Assembly (NCBI GenBank): GCA_033763395.1
Contig: JANRKQ010000230.1
Coordinates: 62,001-126,000 of the forward strand
Reading direction: 5' to 3'
DNA: 64,000 nucleotides
Origin: Xiheimicrobium sp033763395
GTDB taxonomy: Bacteria > Myxococcota > Myxococcia > Myxococcales > Myxococcaceae
Below are positions 1 to 7,865 of the stretch, in pieces. Position numbers and translations under genes: made by a program. How positions within the stretch are numbered: the stretch's first letter is position 1; every line of letters begins with the position of its first letter. The notes below the pieces were generated by a model. It had not been told where the DNA came from. It saw only the letters and a list, made by a program, of their open reading frames with translations, and did no database searches.

Positions 1-50
1 TCGTGCAGCTCAAGGATCCATCGCCGAAGGTGCGGGCGGTCGTCCGGTGA
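1..50 (+). CDS. Possible C-terminal tail of a gene cut by the window edge
   Basis: A plus-strand frame enters from the left edge and stops at TGA 48-50. The last residues read LKDPSPKVRAVVR. This resembles the second helix of a HEAT or PBS-lyase repeat, in which a D-P-x-x-x-V-R core is typical. Only about 15 codons are visible, so this is a suggestion and not an identification. The opposite strand is also open here (about 257 down to 1) with only moderate third-position GC, so the coding strand is uncertain. Confidence 0.25.
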   Translation, partial: VQLKDPSPKVRAVVR

Positions 51-305
51 CGAGGTGACGGTCACCGTCGAGGCTCGTTCGAAAGCGCTACCGATGCCGG
101 TGGCCGCCACCAGGAGGATGAGGCTGGCCGGGGTGTCGTCGAGACGAAGCGGCCGAGTGAGCCGCACCCGCCGGAGCGGCGGTCCCCTCGATGACTCATC
201 CGCGAGCGTGCCGCACGAGCGCAGGGTGTCGTCGACGAAGCGTGCTGCCTTCCTTCAGACGTGAGCCCTGGTCCCCGCCCTGGCCAGCGCGTCTCTCTTG
301 TGCGC
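51..305. other. Intergenic stretch with no confident gene
   Basis: This 255 bp segment lies between the possible gene tail at the left edge and the end of the SpmAB-type gene. A minus-strand frame is open from about 257 to the window edge, but it has no convincing start codon and its third-position GC is clearly weaker than in neighbouring genes. A plus-strand frame at 55-264 is Arg-rich and looks like a shadow. I see no terminator, repeat or RNA gene here. Confidence 0.4.
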
Positions 306-1787
306 TCAGTGCGCCAGGAGGAGCCTGACGGCGACCACGCTCCCGATGAGCCCCATCAGATCGGCCGCCAGCCCCGTGGGCACGGCGTGGCGGGTGCGGC
401 TGATGCCGACGCTGCCGAAGTACACCGCGAGCACGTAGAAGGTCGTCTCGGTCGAGCCGTTGATCGTGCTGGCGAGCTGCCCGATGTACGAGTCGGGCCC
501 GTGGGTGACGATGAGGTCGCCGGTGAGCGCGAACGCGCCGGAGCCCGACAGCGGCCGCAGGAAGGCCAGGGGCAGCACTTCGGCCGGCAGCCCGAGCGGG
601 CCCGTGAAGCGGCCGAAGAAGCCCGTCAGCACCTCCAGGCCGCCGCTCTTGCGGAACATGCCCACCGACACGAGGATCGCGAGCAACGAGGGAATGATGC
701 CCACCGCGAGCTGAAAGCCCTCTTTCGCGCCGGCGACGAACACCTCGTAGATCCGCACCCGCCGCACGATGCCGATGGTGAGCATCGCCAGGATGAGGCC
801 GGGCAGAATCCACCCGCTCGCCTTCTCGCCGTGCACCGAGACGAGCACCACGAGGCTGACGAGCCCGCCGAAGAAGACGGCGAGGGGCACGAACTCGAGG
901 AAGCGGCGCTCGCCGACCGCCGGCCGACCCAACAGCCTCGGCACCACTTGGCGCACGAGGACGCCGGCGAACCCCGCAATCGCCGTCCACTTCGCGGCCT
1001 GCACGGCGACGAGGAGCCCCACCACGCTCAGCACGAAGACGAAGAGCGAGAGCACCGCGATGAGGTCGAGCGGAGGCCCCTTCGTGCGCTCGGCCTGCCT
1101 GGCGAGATCGGCGAGCCGCTGCGCCTCGGGCGGCTTGAACATCGGCAGCTTCGAGAGCGCCACCGCGACGATGATGGCGGTGATGGTCGAGCACGTCGTC
1201 GCCATGAGCGTGGTCGAGAAGATCGACGCTGGGTCGACCGACCCCTTGAGCGCCCGTAGCCCGATGACACCCGTCGGCAACACCGCCACCCCGCTGGTGT
1301 TGATGGCGAGGAACAGCACCATGGCGTTCGTGGCGGTGCCCTTCTCGGCGTTGAGCTCGTCGAGCTCCTTCATGGCCTTGAGGCCGAACGGCGTCGCGGC
1401 GTTGCCCAGGCCCAGCACGTTGGCCGCCAGGTTCATGATCATCGCGCCCATCGCCGGGTGTTCGGGCGGCACGTCTGGGAACAGGCGCTCGAGCACCGGG
1501 CGGATCATGCGCGCCATGAAGGCGAGGCCGCCGGCCTGCTCGACGATCTTCATGAGCCCGAGAAAGAGCGTGATGGCGCCGACCAGGCCGATGGCGATCT
1601 CGACGGCCGACTTCGCGCTCTCCATGGCCGCCTTGCCAACCTCCTGCGCGGTGACGGGCGTACAGCCCGGCGCGGCGGTGCCGGCCGCTTTCGCGGCGGC
1701 GATGGCCTTGACGCAGGGATCGTTGAACTGGAACCACAGCGTCGACGCGCACGCGAGCAGGACGAGGCCGTAGAAGACGCCGTTCAT
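306..1787 (-). CDS. Fused spore maturation protein A/B-type membrane protein (nucleoside-recognition/gate domains)
   Basis: This 493-residue integral membrane protein joins two related halves. The N-terminal half carries a conserved segment NLAANVLGLGNAATPFGLKA, typical of SpmA. The C-terminal half carries SGSGAFALTGDLI and STETTFYVLAVYFGSVG, typical of SpmB. Both halves belong to the nucleoside-recognition (gate) domain family, and many hydrophobic helices are visible throughout. In Bacillus SpmA and SpmB are separate proteins needed for spore core dehydration; the transported substrate is unsettled. A role in myxospores is only inference. The start ATG at 1787 follows a weak AGG and faces the Hsp70 gene across an 86 bp divergent region. 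Confidence 0.85.
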   Translation of the reverse strand: MNGVFYGLVLLACASTLWFQFNDPCVKAIAAAKAAGTAAPGCTPVTAQEVGKAAMESAKSAVEIAIGLVGAITLFLGLMKIVEQAGGLAFMARMIRPVLERLFPDVPPEHPAMGAMIMNLAANVLGLGNAATPFGLKAMKELDELNAEKGTATNAMVLFLAINTSGVAVLPTGVIGLRALKGSVDPASIFSTTLMATTCSTITAIIVAVALSKLPMFKPPEAQRLADLARQAERTKGPPLDLIAVLSLFVFVLSVVGLLVAVQAAKWTAIAGFAGVLVRQVVPRLLGRPAVGERRFLEFVPLAVFFGGLVSLVVLVSVHGEKASGWILPGLILAMLTIGIVRRVRIYEVFVAGAKEGFQLAVGIIPSLLAILVSVGMFRKSGGLEVLTGFFGRFTGPLGLPAEVLPLAFLRPLSGSGAFALTGDLIVTHGPDSYIGQLASTINGSTETTFYVLAVYFGSVGISRTRHAVPTGLAADLMGLIGSVVAVRLLLAH

Positions 1788-1873
1788 TGGCCTGGAGGTG
1801 TAGCGCAGCGCGGGAGCGGGGCCGGGGAAAAACGCGGGGGCGCCAGGCGGGCCATGCTACGACTCGCTCCCTC

Positions 1874-3487
1874 ATGGCGGACAAGGGCCGCATCGTGGGC
1901 ATCGATCTCGGCACCACCAACACCCTGGTGGCGTCGGTGCGCAACCGTGTGCCCCGCATCGTGCCGACCGACAAGGGCACGCTCATTCTGCCGTCGGTGG
2001 TGTCGCTGTCGCCGCGGGGCGATCTCGTCGTGGGCGGGGTGGCCCGCGACCAGATGGTGACGAACCCGAAGAACACCGTCTACGGCGCCAAGCGCCTCAT
2101 CGGCCGCAAGTTCGACTCGAAGACGGTGCAGGCCCTGCGCAGCTACTACACGTACGCGATCGTCGAGGGCCCAGAAGGTGAGGCCGCGGTGTCCATCGGC
2201 GGGCGCGTGTACTCGCTGCCCGAGGTCTCGGCGATGGTGCTGGGGCAGGTGAAGACGATCGCTGAGCAGTTCCTCCAGGGGCCGATCACCGAAGCGGTGA
2301 TCACCGTGCCCGCGTACTACACGGACAACCAGCGCCAGGCCGTCAAGCAGGCCGGGCAGCTCGCCGGGCTCACGGTGAAGCGCATCGTCAACGAGCCGAC
2401 GGCCGCGGCGCTCGCCTACGGGTTCAACCGCGGGCTCGACCAGCGGATCCTCGTCTACGATCTCGGTGGCGGCACCTTCGACGTGTCGGTGCTCGAGGTG
2501 AAGAACAACGTCTTCGAGGTGGTGGCCACCGGCGGTGACACGTTCCTCGGCGGCATCGACTTCGACAACCGCATCATCGACTTCGTGGTCGACGCCTTCC
2601 ACCAGGAGACGAAGGTCGATCTGACGAAGAGCCCCATCGCGATGCAGCGGGTGAAGAACGCGGCCGAGGCCGCGAAGATCGATCTGTCGCTCATGCAGAA
2701 CGTGACGATCGAGCTGCCCTACGTCGAAGAGAAGAAGGGCCGACCGCTCGATCTCAAGGTGCCGCTGTCGCGGGAGCAGCTCAACTCGTTGACCCGCGAT
2801 CTCGTCGATCGCACCTTCCAGATCTGCGACGACGTGCTCACCGAGAAGGGCATCACGCGCTCGTCGATCGACGAGGTGATCCTCGTCGGGGGCCAGAGCC
2901 GCATGCCGCTGGTGCAGCAGCGCATTCAGGAGCACTTCGGCAAGCCGGCGCGCAAGGGCGTGCACCCGGACGAGTGCGTGGCGCTCGGCGCGGCGCTTTT
3001 GGGCGAGTCGCTCGACACGGCCACCGACGCGGTGACGTTGCTCGACGCGGTGTCGATGCCCATCGGCTACGGGCTCGCCACCGGGCGCTTCCGGAAGATC
3101 ATCGACAAGAACCACCGGGTGCCGACGCAGAAGAGCTTCCGGGTGCCGCCGCCGGGCAAGCCGGGGGCGCCGTTCATCGAGATCGACATCTTCCAGGGCG
3201 ACAGCGAGTTCATCGTCGACAACGAGTACCTGGGCACAGTGAAACTGCCCGCGGCCGCGACCGGCAAGCGCATCGACTTCCGCGTCGACGAGGAGTGCCT
3301 GCTCCACGTCTTCCTCGAGGACGCGGGCGAGCCGCGCGAGGTGAAGCTCGCCACCCGTGACACGCCCGAGGTGCTCAAGAAGGCCATCGCCGAGGCCATG
3401 GCGAAGCGCTCCCAGCAGGAAGAGCGCGAGGCCGCGGAGAAGGGCGGCCTGTTCTCGAGCATCAAGCGGCTGCTGGGAGGTGGGTGA
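1874..3487 (+). CDS. Hsp70-family chaperone (short DnaK-like)
   Basis: This is a 537-residue actin-fold ATPase of the Hsp70 family. The phosphate-1 motif IDLGTTNT lies near residue 10, VYDLGGGTFDVSVLEV is the phosphate-2/connector region, and EVILVGGQSRMP is the adenosine motif. The nucleotide-binding domain covers roughly residues 1-375. The remaining 160 or so residues hold a beta substrate domain and a short helical tail, so the lid is reduced compared with canonical DnaK of about 610-640 residues. I chose ATG 1874 because IDLGTTNT then falls at the usual distance; longer upstream frames are Arg-rich filler. It leads a three-gene operon. It is probably an accessory Hsp70 rather than the main DnaK. 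Confidence 0.9.
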   Translation: MADKGRIVGIDLGTTNTLVASVRNRVPRIVPTDKGTLILPSVVSLSPRGDLVVGGVARDQMVTNPKNTVYGAKRLIGRKFDSKTVQALRSYYTYAIVEGPEGEAAVSIGGRVYSLPEVSAMVLGQVKTIAEQFLQGPITEAVITVPAYYTDNQRQAVKQAGQLAGLTVKRIVNEPTAAALAYGFNRGLDQRILVYDLGGGTFDVSVLEVKNNVFEVVATGGDTFLGGIDFDNRIIDFVVDAFHQETKVDLTKSPIAMQRVKNAAEAAKIDLSLMQNVTIELPYVEEKKGRPLDLKVPLSREQLNSLTRDLVDRTFQICDDVLTEKGITRSSIDEVILVGGQSRMPLVQQRIQEHFGKPARKGVHPDECVALGAALLGESLDTATDAVTLLDAVSMPIGYGLATGRFRKIIDKNHRVPTQKSFRVPPPGKPGAPFIEIDIFQGDSEFIVDNEYLGTVKLPAAATGKRIDFRVDEECLLHVFLEDAGEPREVKLATRDTPEVLKKAIAEAMAKRSQQEEREAAEKGGLFSSIKRLLGGG

Positions 3488-3488
3488 G

Positions 3489-3890
3489 ATGGTGCCGCTC
3501 CTCACCGAGGCGTTCGTCGCCCACGCCATCGCGCTGCTCAACGAAGACCCGGGCCTGCCGGCCGCGGCGAATGGGTGGGCCGGCGACTTCGGCGTCACCA
3601 TCGAGCGGTCGACCGGAGCGCTCTGTGTGCTGTGCGCGGCGCCGGTAGCGGGCCGGTTCCCCGTGCCGCGCTTCGTCACCGCGGCCGAGCTCGCCGCCGC
3701 GCAGGTCGCCTACGAGGCGCGCGCCGACGAGGCCACCTTTCGCGCCCTCATCGACGGCGGGCTGGATCCGATCGCCGCCATCGTGCAGAAGCGCCTGTGG
3801 GTGCGCGGCGATCTGCAGCCGATCATCGCGCGCCTCAACCACCGCGGGCTGGCCGAGCGTTGGCTCACCCGGCTCCGCCAGGGAGGCTGA
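3489..3890 (+). CDS. SCP2 sterol-carrier-like protein
   Basis: A 133-residue protein whose C-terminal half reads like the SCP2 fold: a Phe-Arg-Ala-Leu-Ile helix, then LDPIAAIVQKRLWVRGD, in which the xLxVxGD strand-turn is characteristic, then a short helix. SCP2 domains bind lipids or other hydrophobic ligands. The N-terminal 60 residues are less typical. The gene starts 1 bp after the Hsp70 stop and its ribosome-binding site (GGGAGGTGGGTGAG) lies inside the end of that gene, so it is translationally linked to it. The ligand is unknown. Confidence 0.6.
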   Translation: MVPLLTEAFVAHAIALLNEDPGLPAAANGWAGDFGVTIERSTGALCVLCAAPVAGRFPVPRFVTAAELAAAQVAYEARADEATFRALIDGGLDPIAAIVQKRLWVRGDLQPIIARLNHRGLAERWLTRLRQGG

Positions 3891-3892
3891 CG

Positions 3893-4162
3893 ATGGGACT
3901 GCGAAAGAAGCTCACCCAGCAGGCGATGGGCCTGTCGGCGAAGGCCATGGAGCGCCTCTTCGCCGACGAGAAGCGCGCCGCGAAGATCGCCGAGGCCATC
4001 GGCGCGGTGCAGCGGGGCAAGGCCGCCGTCGACAAGACGCAGACGGTGGTGATGCACCAGCTCAACTTCGCCACGAAGACCGACTTCAAGGACCTGGGCC
4101 GATCCATCTCGTCGCTCAAGAAGCGCATCAAGTCGCTCGACGAGAAGCTCTCGGCGCTCTGA
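3893..4162 (+). CDS. Small helical protein, third gene of the Hsp70 operon
   Basis: An 89-residue Lys/Ala-rich protein with no signal peptide or membrane segment. The C-terminal 25 residues (FKDLGRSISSLKKRIKSLDE) have heptad-like spacing and probably form a coiled coil. It starts 2 bp after the previous stop, with GGGAGG as ribosome-binding site. I do not recognise the family. The phasin-like, all-helical character and the SCP2/Hsp70 neighbours would fit a lipid- or granule-associated protein, but that is a guess. Confidence 0.65.
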   Translation: MGLRKKLTQQAMGLSAKAMERLFADEKRAAKIAEAIGAVQRGKAAVDKTQTVVMHQLNFATKTDFKDLGRSISSLKKRIKSLDEKLSAL

Positions 4163-4272
4163 GGCGTCGTCAGGCCCGCGCGCGCACGAGCGTCGGGTTT
4201 CCTCGTTGACACCCCTGGGAGCGCGTGGCAGGTAGCGCCTCCCTTCGCAGGCGGAAGGCACAGCTGAATATC

Positions 4273-4344
4273 GGGCACATAGCTCAGCGGTAGAGCACCG
4301 CCTTCACACGGCGGGGGTCCCAGGTTCGAAACCTGGTGTGCCCA
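4273..4344 (+). tRNA. tRNA-Val (anticodon CAC)
   Basis: A full cloverleaf is visible. The acceptor stem GGGCACA pairs with TGTGCCC, followed by discriminator A at 4344. The D arm is GCTC/GAGC. The anticodon stem CCGCC/GGCGG encloses loop TTCACAC, giving anticodon CAC at 4305-4307. The T arm contains GGTTCGAA. The gene does not encode the 3' CCA. A perfect TTGACA at 4206-4211 could be its -35 box, but I could not find a convincing -10 at the right spacing. A strong terminator follows. Confidence 0.97.
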
Positions 4345-4351
4345 CTCGAAC

Positions 4352-4378
4352 AAACCCACGGCAACCCCGTGGGTTTTT
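4352..4378 (+). terminator. Intrinsic terminator after tRNA-Val
   Basis: The stem AACCCACGG (4353-4361) pairs perfectly with CCGTGGGTT (4367-4375) across a 5-base loop and runs into a T tract. It lies 8 bp past the tRNA end. Confidence 0.85.
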
Positions 4379-4421
4379 CGTTTTCGGGGCCGGCGGTTGG
4401 TCGAAGGCCTCCCGTTCCGGG

Positions 4422-4427
4422 TACCAT
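4422..4427 (+). promoter_or_regulatory. Candidate -10 box (TACCAT) of the DUF4124 gene
   Basis: TACCAT ends 7 bp before the ATG at 4435, so transcription would begin at or next to the start codon (a leaderless mRNA). No clear -35 sits at 16-18 bp; TTGGTC at 4397-4402 would need a 19 bp spacer. No Shine-Dalgarno sequence is visible, which fits. Confidence 0.35.
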
Positions 4428-4434
4428 CGGCGTG

Positions 4435-5199
4435 ATGCGGCGATGCGCGATGCTCCTCGTGGTGGCGTTCGGCGGGGCGGCCCTCGCCGAGGTCTACACG
4501 TGGACGGATCCCGACGGCACCGTGCACTACACCGACAACCCCGCCGCCGTGCCGCCGCGCGTGAAGGCGAAGACGACCACCGGCGCCGAGATCAGCACCG
4601 TGTCGGGCACCGCGCCCGCGAAGCCGCCGACGGAGCAGGCCGGTTCGGTGGACGTCAAGGCCCTGCCCGCGGTGAACCCGAGCGCTCCCGACCCCCAGCG
4701 CATCGAGCGCGAGTGGCGCGCGGCCTTTCGTGACGTGGGCGAGCGCCAGGCCCGCCTCGAGGACGAGATCGAGGTCGACCGCCGCAAGGTGGAGGACGTG
4801 GGCGGCCTGCCGGTCGCCGCGCGGTTCCAGTGCTTCAACACCGGCTTCGTGCCCTTCGCCGTCCCCGGCCAGACCGTCATGGTGACCCCCGGGGCCGTCG
4901 GCGCTGGCTCCCAGGTGACGGTCGGGCAGGGCAGCACCGTCGCGGTCGGCGTCGGCGGTCAGCCCGCGGTGGGCGTCAGCGTCGGCGGCGGCGTGGTCGT
5001 CACCCAGAGCCAGTTCTTCCAGACCGCGACGCCCGGCGTCTTCGCGCAGCCGTGCGTCTTCGCGTTCAACCCCGAGTACGAGCGCGCGAAGGAGCGCCTC
5101 GAGCTCAACCGAAAGGCCCTCGCGCGGGTCAAGGCCGAAGCGGCCGACCTCGAGCGCCGCGCCAGCTTCGAGGGCGTTCCCCGCGAGTGGCGCCGCTGA
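4435..5199 (+). CDS. DUF4124-domain secreted protein
   Basis: A 254-residue exported protein. Residues 1-18 (MRRCAMLLVVAFGGAALA) form a signal peptide ending in an Ala-x-Ala cleavage site. The mature N terminus reads EVYTWTDPDGTVHYTDNP, the hallmark of DUF4124, which is common at the start of proteobacterial periplasmic proteins. A charged helical stretch follows, then a Gly/Val-rich low-complexity region around residues 145-190 and a C-terminal charged helix. ATG 4435 was chosen because it gives the signal peptide directly. The gene sits between two tRNA genes. Its function is unknown. Confidence 0.75.
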   Translation: MRRCAMLLVVAFGGAALAEVYTWTDPDGTVHYTDNPAAVPPRVKAKTTTGAEISTVSGTAPAKPPTEQAGSVDVKALPAVNPSAPDPQRIEREWRAAFRDVGERQARLEDEIEVDRRKVEDVGGLPVAARFQCFNTGFVPFAVPGQTVMVTPGAVGAGSQVTVGQGSTVAVGVGGQPAVGVSVGGGVVVTQSQFFQTATPGVFAQPCVFAFNPEYERAKERLELNRKALARVKAEAADLERRASFEGVPREWRR

Positions 5200-5223
5200 T
5201 ATTCACCGCGCCGCAGCAACACC

Positions 5224-5297
5224 GGTCCCATAGCTCAGTTGGATAGAGCGGCGGTTTCCTAAACCGCAGGTCGCAAGTTCGATTCTTGCTGGGATCA
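5224..5297 (+). tRNA. tRNA-Arg (anticodon CCT)
   Basis: The acceptor stem GGTCCCA pairs with TGGGATC (one G-T wobble) and is followed by discriminator A at 5297. The D arm is GCTC/GAGC. The anticodon stem GCGGT/ACCGC encloses TTCCTAA, giving anticodon CCT at 5258-5260, which reads AGG. The T arm contains AGTTCGATT. No CCA is encoded, so maturation depends on the CCA-adding enzyme encoded 22 bp downstream. No separate promoter is evident, so it may be co-transcribed with the upstream gene. Confidence 0.97.
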
Positions 5298-5319
5298 TGT
5301 CGAAAGGTGGGCGTTCACC

Positions 5320-6540
5320 GTGAACGAGCAGCACGCGATCGCCCGCTTCGAGCAGTTCACCGTTCCCGCGCCGGTGCGGACGGTCGTCGAGGCCCTCGCC
5401 CAGGCGGGCCACCAGGCCTTCCTCGTGGGGGGCTGCGTGCGCGACGTGCTGCGCGGCCAGCCCCCGAAGGACTTCGACGTCGCTACCAGCGCGCGCCCCG
5501 AGCAGGTGCAGCGGCTGTTCCGCCGGGTCATCCCCACGGGGCTCGAGCACGGCACCGTGACGGTGGTGCAGGACAAGGCGCACGTCGAGGTCACCACCTT
5601 CCGCGCCGAGGCCGAGTACCTCGACGGCCGGCGGCCCTCGAAGGTCGAGTTCCACACCGACATCGAGGCCGATCTCTCGCGGCGTGACTTCACCATCAAC
5701 GCCATGGCGTTCGATCTCGTGGCGAAGAAGCTCGTCGATCCCTTCGGCGGTGCGGACGACCTGCGGGCCCGGCTCGTGCGGTGCGTGCGCAGCGCCATGG
5801 AGCGCTTCCTCGAAGACGGCCTGCGCCCGATGCGCGCCGTGCGCTTTGCCACCGTGCTTGGCTTCGAGATCGAGCCCGGCACCGAGGCCGCCATCGGGCA
5901 GACGCTCCACGTGTTTCGCAAGGTGGCCACCGAGCGCGTGAACCAGGAGTTCACGAAGATGCTCCTGTCTCCCCGGGTGGCGACGGGCCTGGGCCTCACA
6001 CGGCGTACGGGCCTGCTAGCCGAGTTCGCGCCAGAAGCCGTCGACGCCGACTTCGAGGCGGTGGCCCGGACGAGGGAAGAGCTCACGCTGCGGCTGGCCG
6101 TGTTGCTGGCGGGCTGTCCCTCAGCGCTCGCGGTCGTGCAGCGGCTCAAGTTCCCCACCAAGGTGGCGACCGACGTCGCCCACCTCGTCACGCACCAGCA
6201 GCTCCCCGCGGCTGACGCGTCGGACGTCGAGCTGCGCCGGTGGCTGGCGAAGGTGAAGCTCGAGGCGGCCGAGCCCCTGCTCGAGGTCGCTAGCGCCCTG
6301 GGACGGGCCGACGCTTCCGTCGAAGAGCGGGTGCGCGCGCAGGTCGCCGCCCGGCCTCCGCTCACCACCAAGGCGCTCGCCCTGAACGGCGCGCAGGTGA
6401 TGGAGGCCCTCGGCGTCGGCCCGTCACCGCTCATCGGCCAGGCCACGGCCTTCCTGCTCGAGCGCGTCCTCGAAGAGCCCTCGCGCAACACGCCTGACTC
6501 GCTTCGGCGCCTCCTCGAGGGCTTTCCACGGTCCGGTTGA
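5320..6540 (+). CDS. cca: CCA-adding enzyme / poly(A) polymerase family nucleotidyltransferase
   Basis: A 406-residue class II nucleotidyltransferase. The head domain shows GGCVRD (about residue 38), the metal-binding DFDVAT pair, and RRDFTINAMA. The neck then shows ERFLEDGLRPMRAVRFA and ERVNQEFTKML, diagnostic for the CCA/PcnB family. It adds CCA to tRNA 3' ends; a poly(A) polymerase role cannot be excluded from sequence. The two nearby tRNA genes lack encoded CCA, which fits the tRNA role. Translation starts at GTG 5320, just downstream of tRNA-Arg. The C-terminal 150 residues are helical and less conserved; no HD motif was seen. Confidence 0.85.
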   Translation: MNEQHAIARFEQFTVPAPVRTVVEALAQAGHQAFLVGGCVRDVLRGQPPKDFDVATSARPEQVQRLFRRVIPTGLEHGTVTVVQDKAHVEVTTFRAEAEYLDGRRPSKVEFHTDIEADLSRRDFTINAMAFDLVAKKLVDPFGGADDLRARLVRCVRSAMERFLEDGLRPMRAVRFATVLGFEIEPGTEAAIGQTLHVFRKVATERVNQEFTKMLLSPRVATGLGLTRRTGLLAEFAPEAVDADFEAVARTREELTLRLAVLLAGCPSALAVVQRLKFPTKVATDVAHLVTHQQLPAADASDVELRRWLAKVKLEAAEPLLEVASALGRADASVEERVRAQVAARPPLTTKALALNGAQVMEALGVGPSPLIGQATAFLLERVLEEPSRNTPDSLRRLLEGFPRSG

Positions 6541-6815
6541 CTGGTGTCAGGCCTGCCGAAGGCGTCTCCACAGGCTTTCCCACACATCGACCGGCTCCGG
6601 CCGGGCCCCACCTCGGCCCCACCGGCCCACGCTGTGGAGAGTCGGCGGAAGTTCTCCACAAACAAAGTAAAGTCGTGTGGTTAGCTTGTTGGTTCCTCAC
6701 GACGCGGCTCGTCACTCCGTCGTGACGCCCGTGTAGGTGCTGGTGGTTCTGCTGTGGAAAACCACCGGCCCCGAGGGGCTTTCAGCTTCGAGGGGGCTGT
6801 GGCATCCGTCGGCCC
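6541..6815. other. Intergenic region with clustered DnaA-box-like 9-mers and inverted repeats
   Basis: This 275 bp gap holds two 9-mers one mismatch from TTATCCACA (TTCTCCACA at 6652-6660; TGTGGAAAA, reverse orientation, at 6753-6761). Four more are two mismatches away (6564-6572, 6576-6584, 6633-6641, 6676-6684). A comparatively AT-rich stretch lies at 6658-6692. Two inverted repeats are present: CACGACG (6698-6704) with CGTCGTG (6718-6724), and GGTGGTT (6742-6748) with AACCACC (6760-6766). No gene was found. It may be the regulatory region of mnmA, a DnaA-binding locus, or chance. Confidence 0.4.
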
Positions 6816-7865
6816 ATGCGCGTCGTGGTGGCCATGTCGGGAGGGGTCGATTCGTCCGCGGCGGCGGCGCTGCTGAAGGCGCAGGGCCACGAGGTGATCG
6901 GCATCACCCTGCGGGTGTGGAGCTACGAGTCGAAGGCCCAGTGCGGCAGCTGCTGCAGCCCCGACGACATCGACGACGCCCGCCGGGTGGCCGAGACGCT
7001 GGGCATTCCCTTCTACGTCGCCAACGTCGAGGAGCTCTTCAAGGAGCGGGTGGTGACGCCCTTCGTGCAGAGCTACCTGGGCGGCAAGACGCCGATCCCG
7101 TGTGTGTCGTGCAATGAAGACGTGAAGTTCGGCTTCCTGTTGAAGCGCGCGCGCGCGCTGGGCGCGAAGCTGGCGACGGGGCACTACGCGCGGGTGGAAG
7201 ACGTGCGCGGCCGCAAGGTGCTCCGGCGCGGCGTCGATGCCTCGAAGGACCAGTCGTATTTCCTCTTCACCCTGGGGCAGGACGAGTTGGCCGACGTGCT
7301 GTTCCCCATCGGGCACCTCACCAAGCCCGAGGTGCGGGCGATCGCCGAGGCGCACGGCCTCGTCACCAGCGCCAAGCCCGAGTCGATGGAGATCTGCTTC
7401 GTCCCCGACGGCGACTACGCGCGCTTCGTCGAGAAGGTGGCGGGCCCGCAGCCGAAGGGTGAGGTGGTGTCGACGGACGGCGAGGTGCTGGGCACGCACG
7501 AGGGGGTGCATCGCTTCACGGTGGGGCAGCGGCGGGGCCTCCCGGTGCCGGCGCAGGGCGCGCCCCGGTACGTGCAGCGCATCGAGGCCGACACCCGCAA
7601 GGTGGTGGTGGGCCCGGCCGACGTCATCGCGCGCGAGCGCTTCCATCTCCTGCGGCCGAAGTGGGTCGACGGCGCGGCGCCCACGGGCCGCTCGCTGCAG
7701 ATCCGCATTCGCCACCGGCACCTCGGCACGCCGGGGCAGGTGGTGCTCGACGACGATGGCCACGTCGAGGTGCGGCTGGACGAGCCCGCGAAGGCGGTGA
7801 CGCCGGGCCAGGCCGCGGTCTTCTACGACGGCGACGTGGTGGTGGGCGGTGGGTGGATTCTGTGA
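6816..7865 (+). CDS. mnmA: tRNA-specific 2-thiouridylase
   Basis: A 349-residue ATP-pyrophosphatase that puts sulfur on U34 of tRNA-Lys, -Glu and -Gln. The N-terminal PP-loop is AMSGGVDSS. The first catalytic Cys lies in IPCVSCNEDVKFG and the second in SMEICFVPDGDY. ATGHYARV and KDQSYFLF are family signatures, and the C-terminal beta-barrel begins near HRFTVGQRRGL. Length and motif order match MnmA throughout. ATG 6816 places the PP-loop at residue 6. The stop overlaps the GTG start of the next gene by 4 bp. Confidence 0.96.
   Translation: MRVVVAMSGGVDSSAAAALLKAQGHEVIGITLRVWSYESKAQCGSCCSPDDIDDARRVAETLGIPFYVANVEELFKERVVTPFVQSYLGGKTPIPCVSCNEDVKFGFLLKRARALGAKLATGHYARVEDVRGRKVLRRGVDASKDQSYFLFTLGQDELADVLFPIGHLTKPEVRAIAEAHGLVTSAKPESMEICFVPDGDYARFVEKVAGPQPKGEVVSTDGEVLGTHEGVHRFTVGQRRGLPVPAQGAPRYVQRIEADTRKVVVGPADVIARERFHLLRPKWVDGAAPTGRSLQIRIRHRHLGTPGQVVLDDDGHVEVRLDEPAKAVTPGQAAVFYDGDVVVGGGWIL

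Noticed and set aside
55..264. A 69-residue plus-strand frame near the left edge
   Set aside because: Arg/Ser-rich with weak third-position bias, no ribosome-binding site and no recognised motif.
1784..3679. A 631-residue open frame on the minus strand opposite the Hsp70 gene
   Set aside because: It is antisense to a gene with all Hsp70 motifs and has the His/Arg/Asp-rich composition expected of a high-GC shadow frame.
4206..4236. Perfect TTGACA upstream of tRNA-Val as a promoter
   Set aside because: The -35 is good, but I found no convincing -10 at 16-18 bp, so it is noted in the tRNA entry only.
5203..5910. Minus-strand frame with a peptide resembling tRNA-derived sequence (ARIELATCGL)
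   Set aside because: It is the antisense translation of tRNA-Arg and the cca gene, a known artefact.
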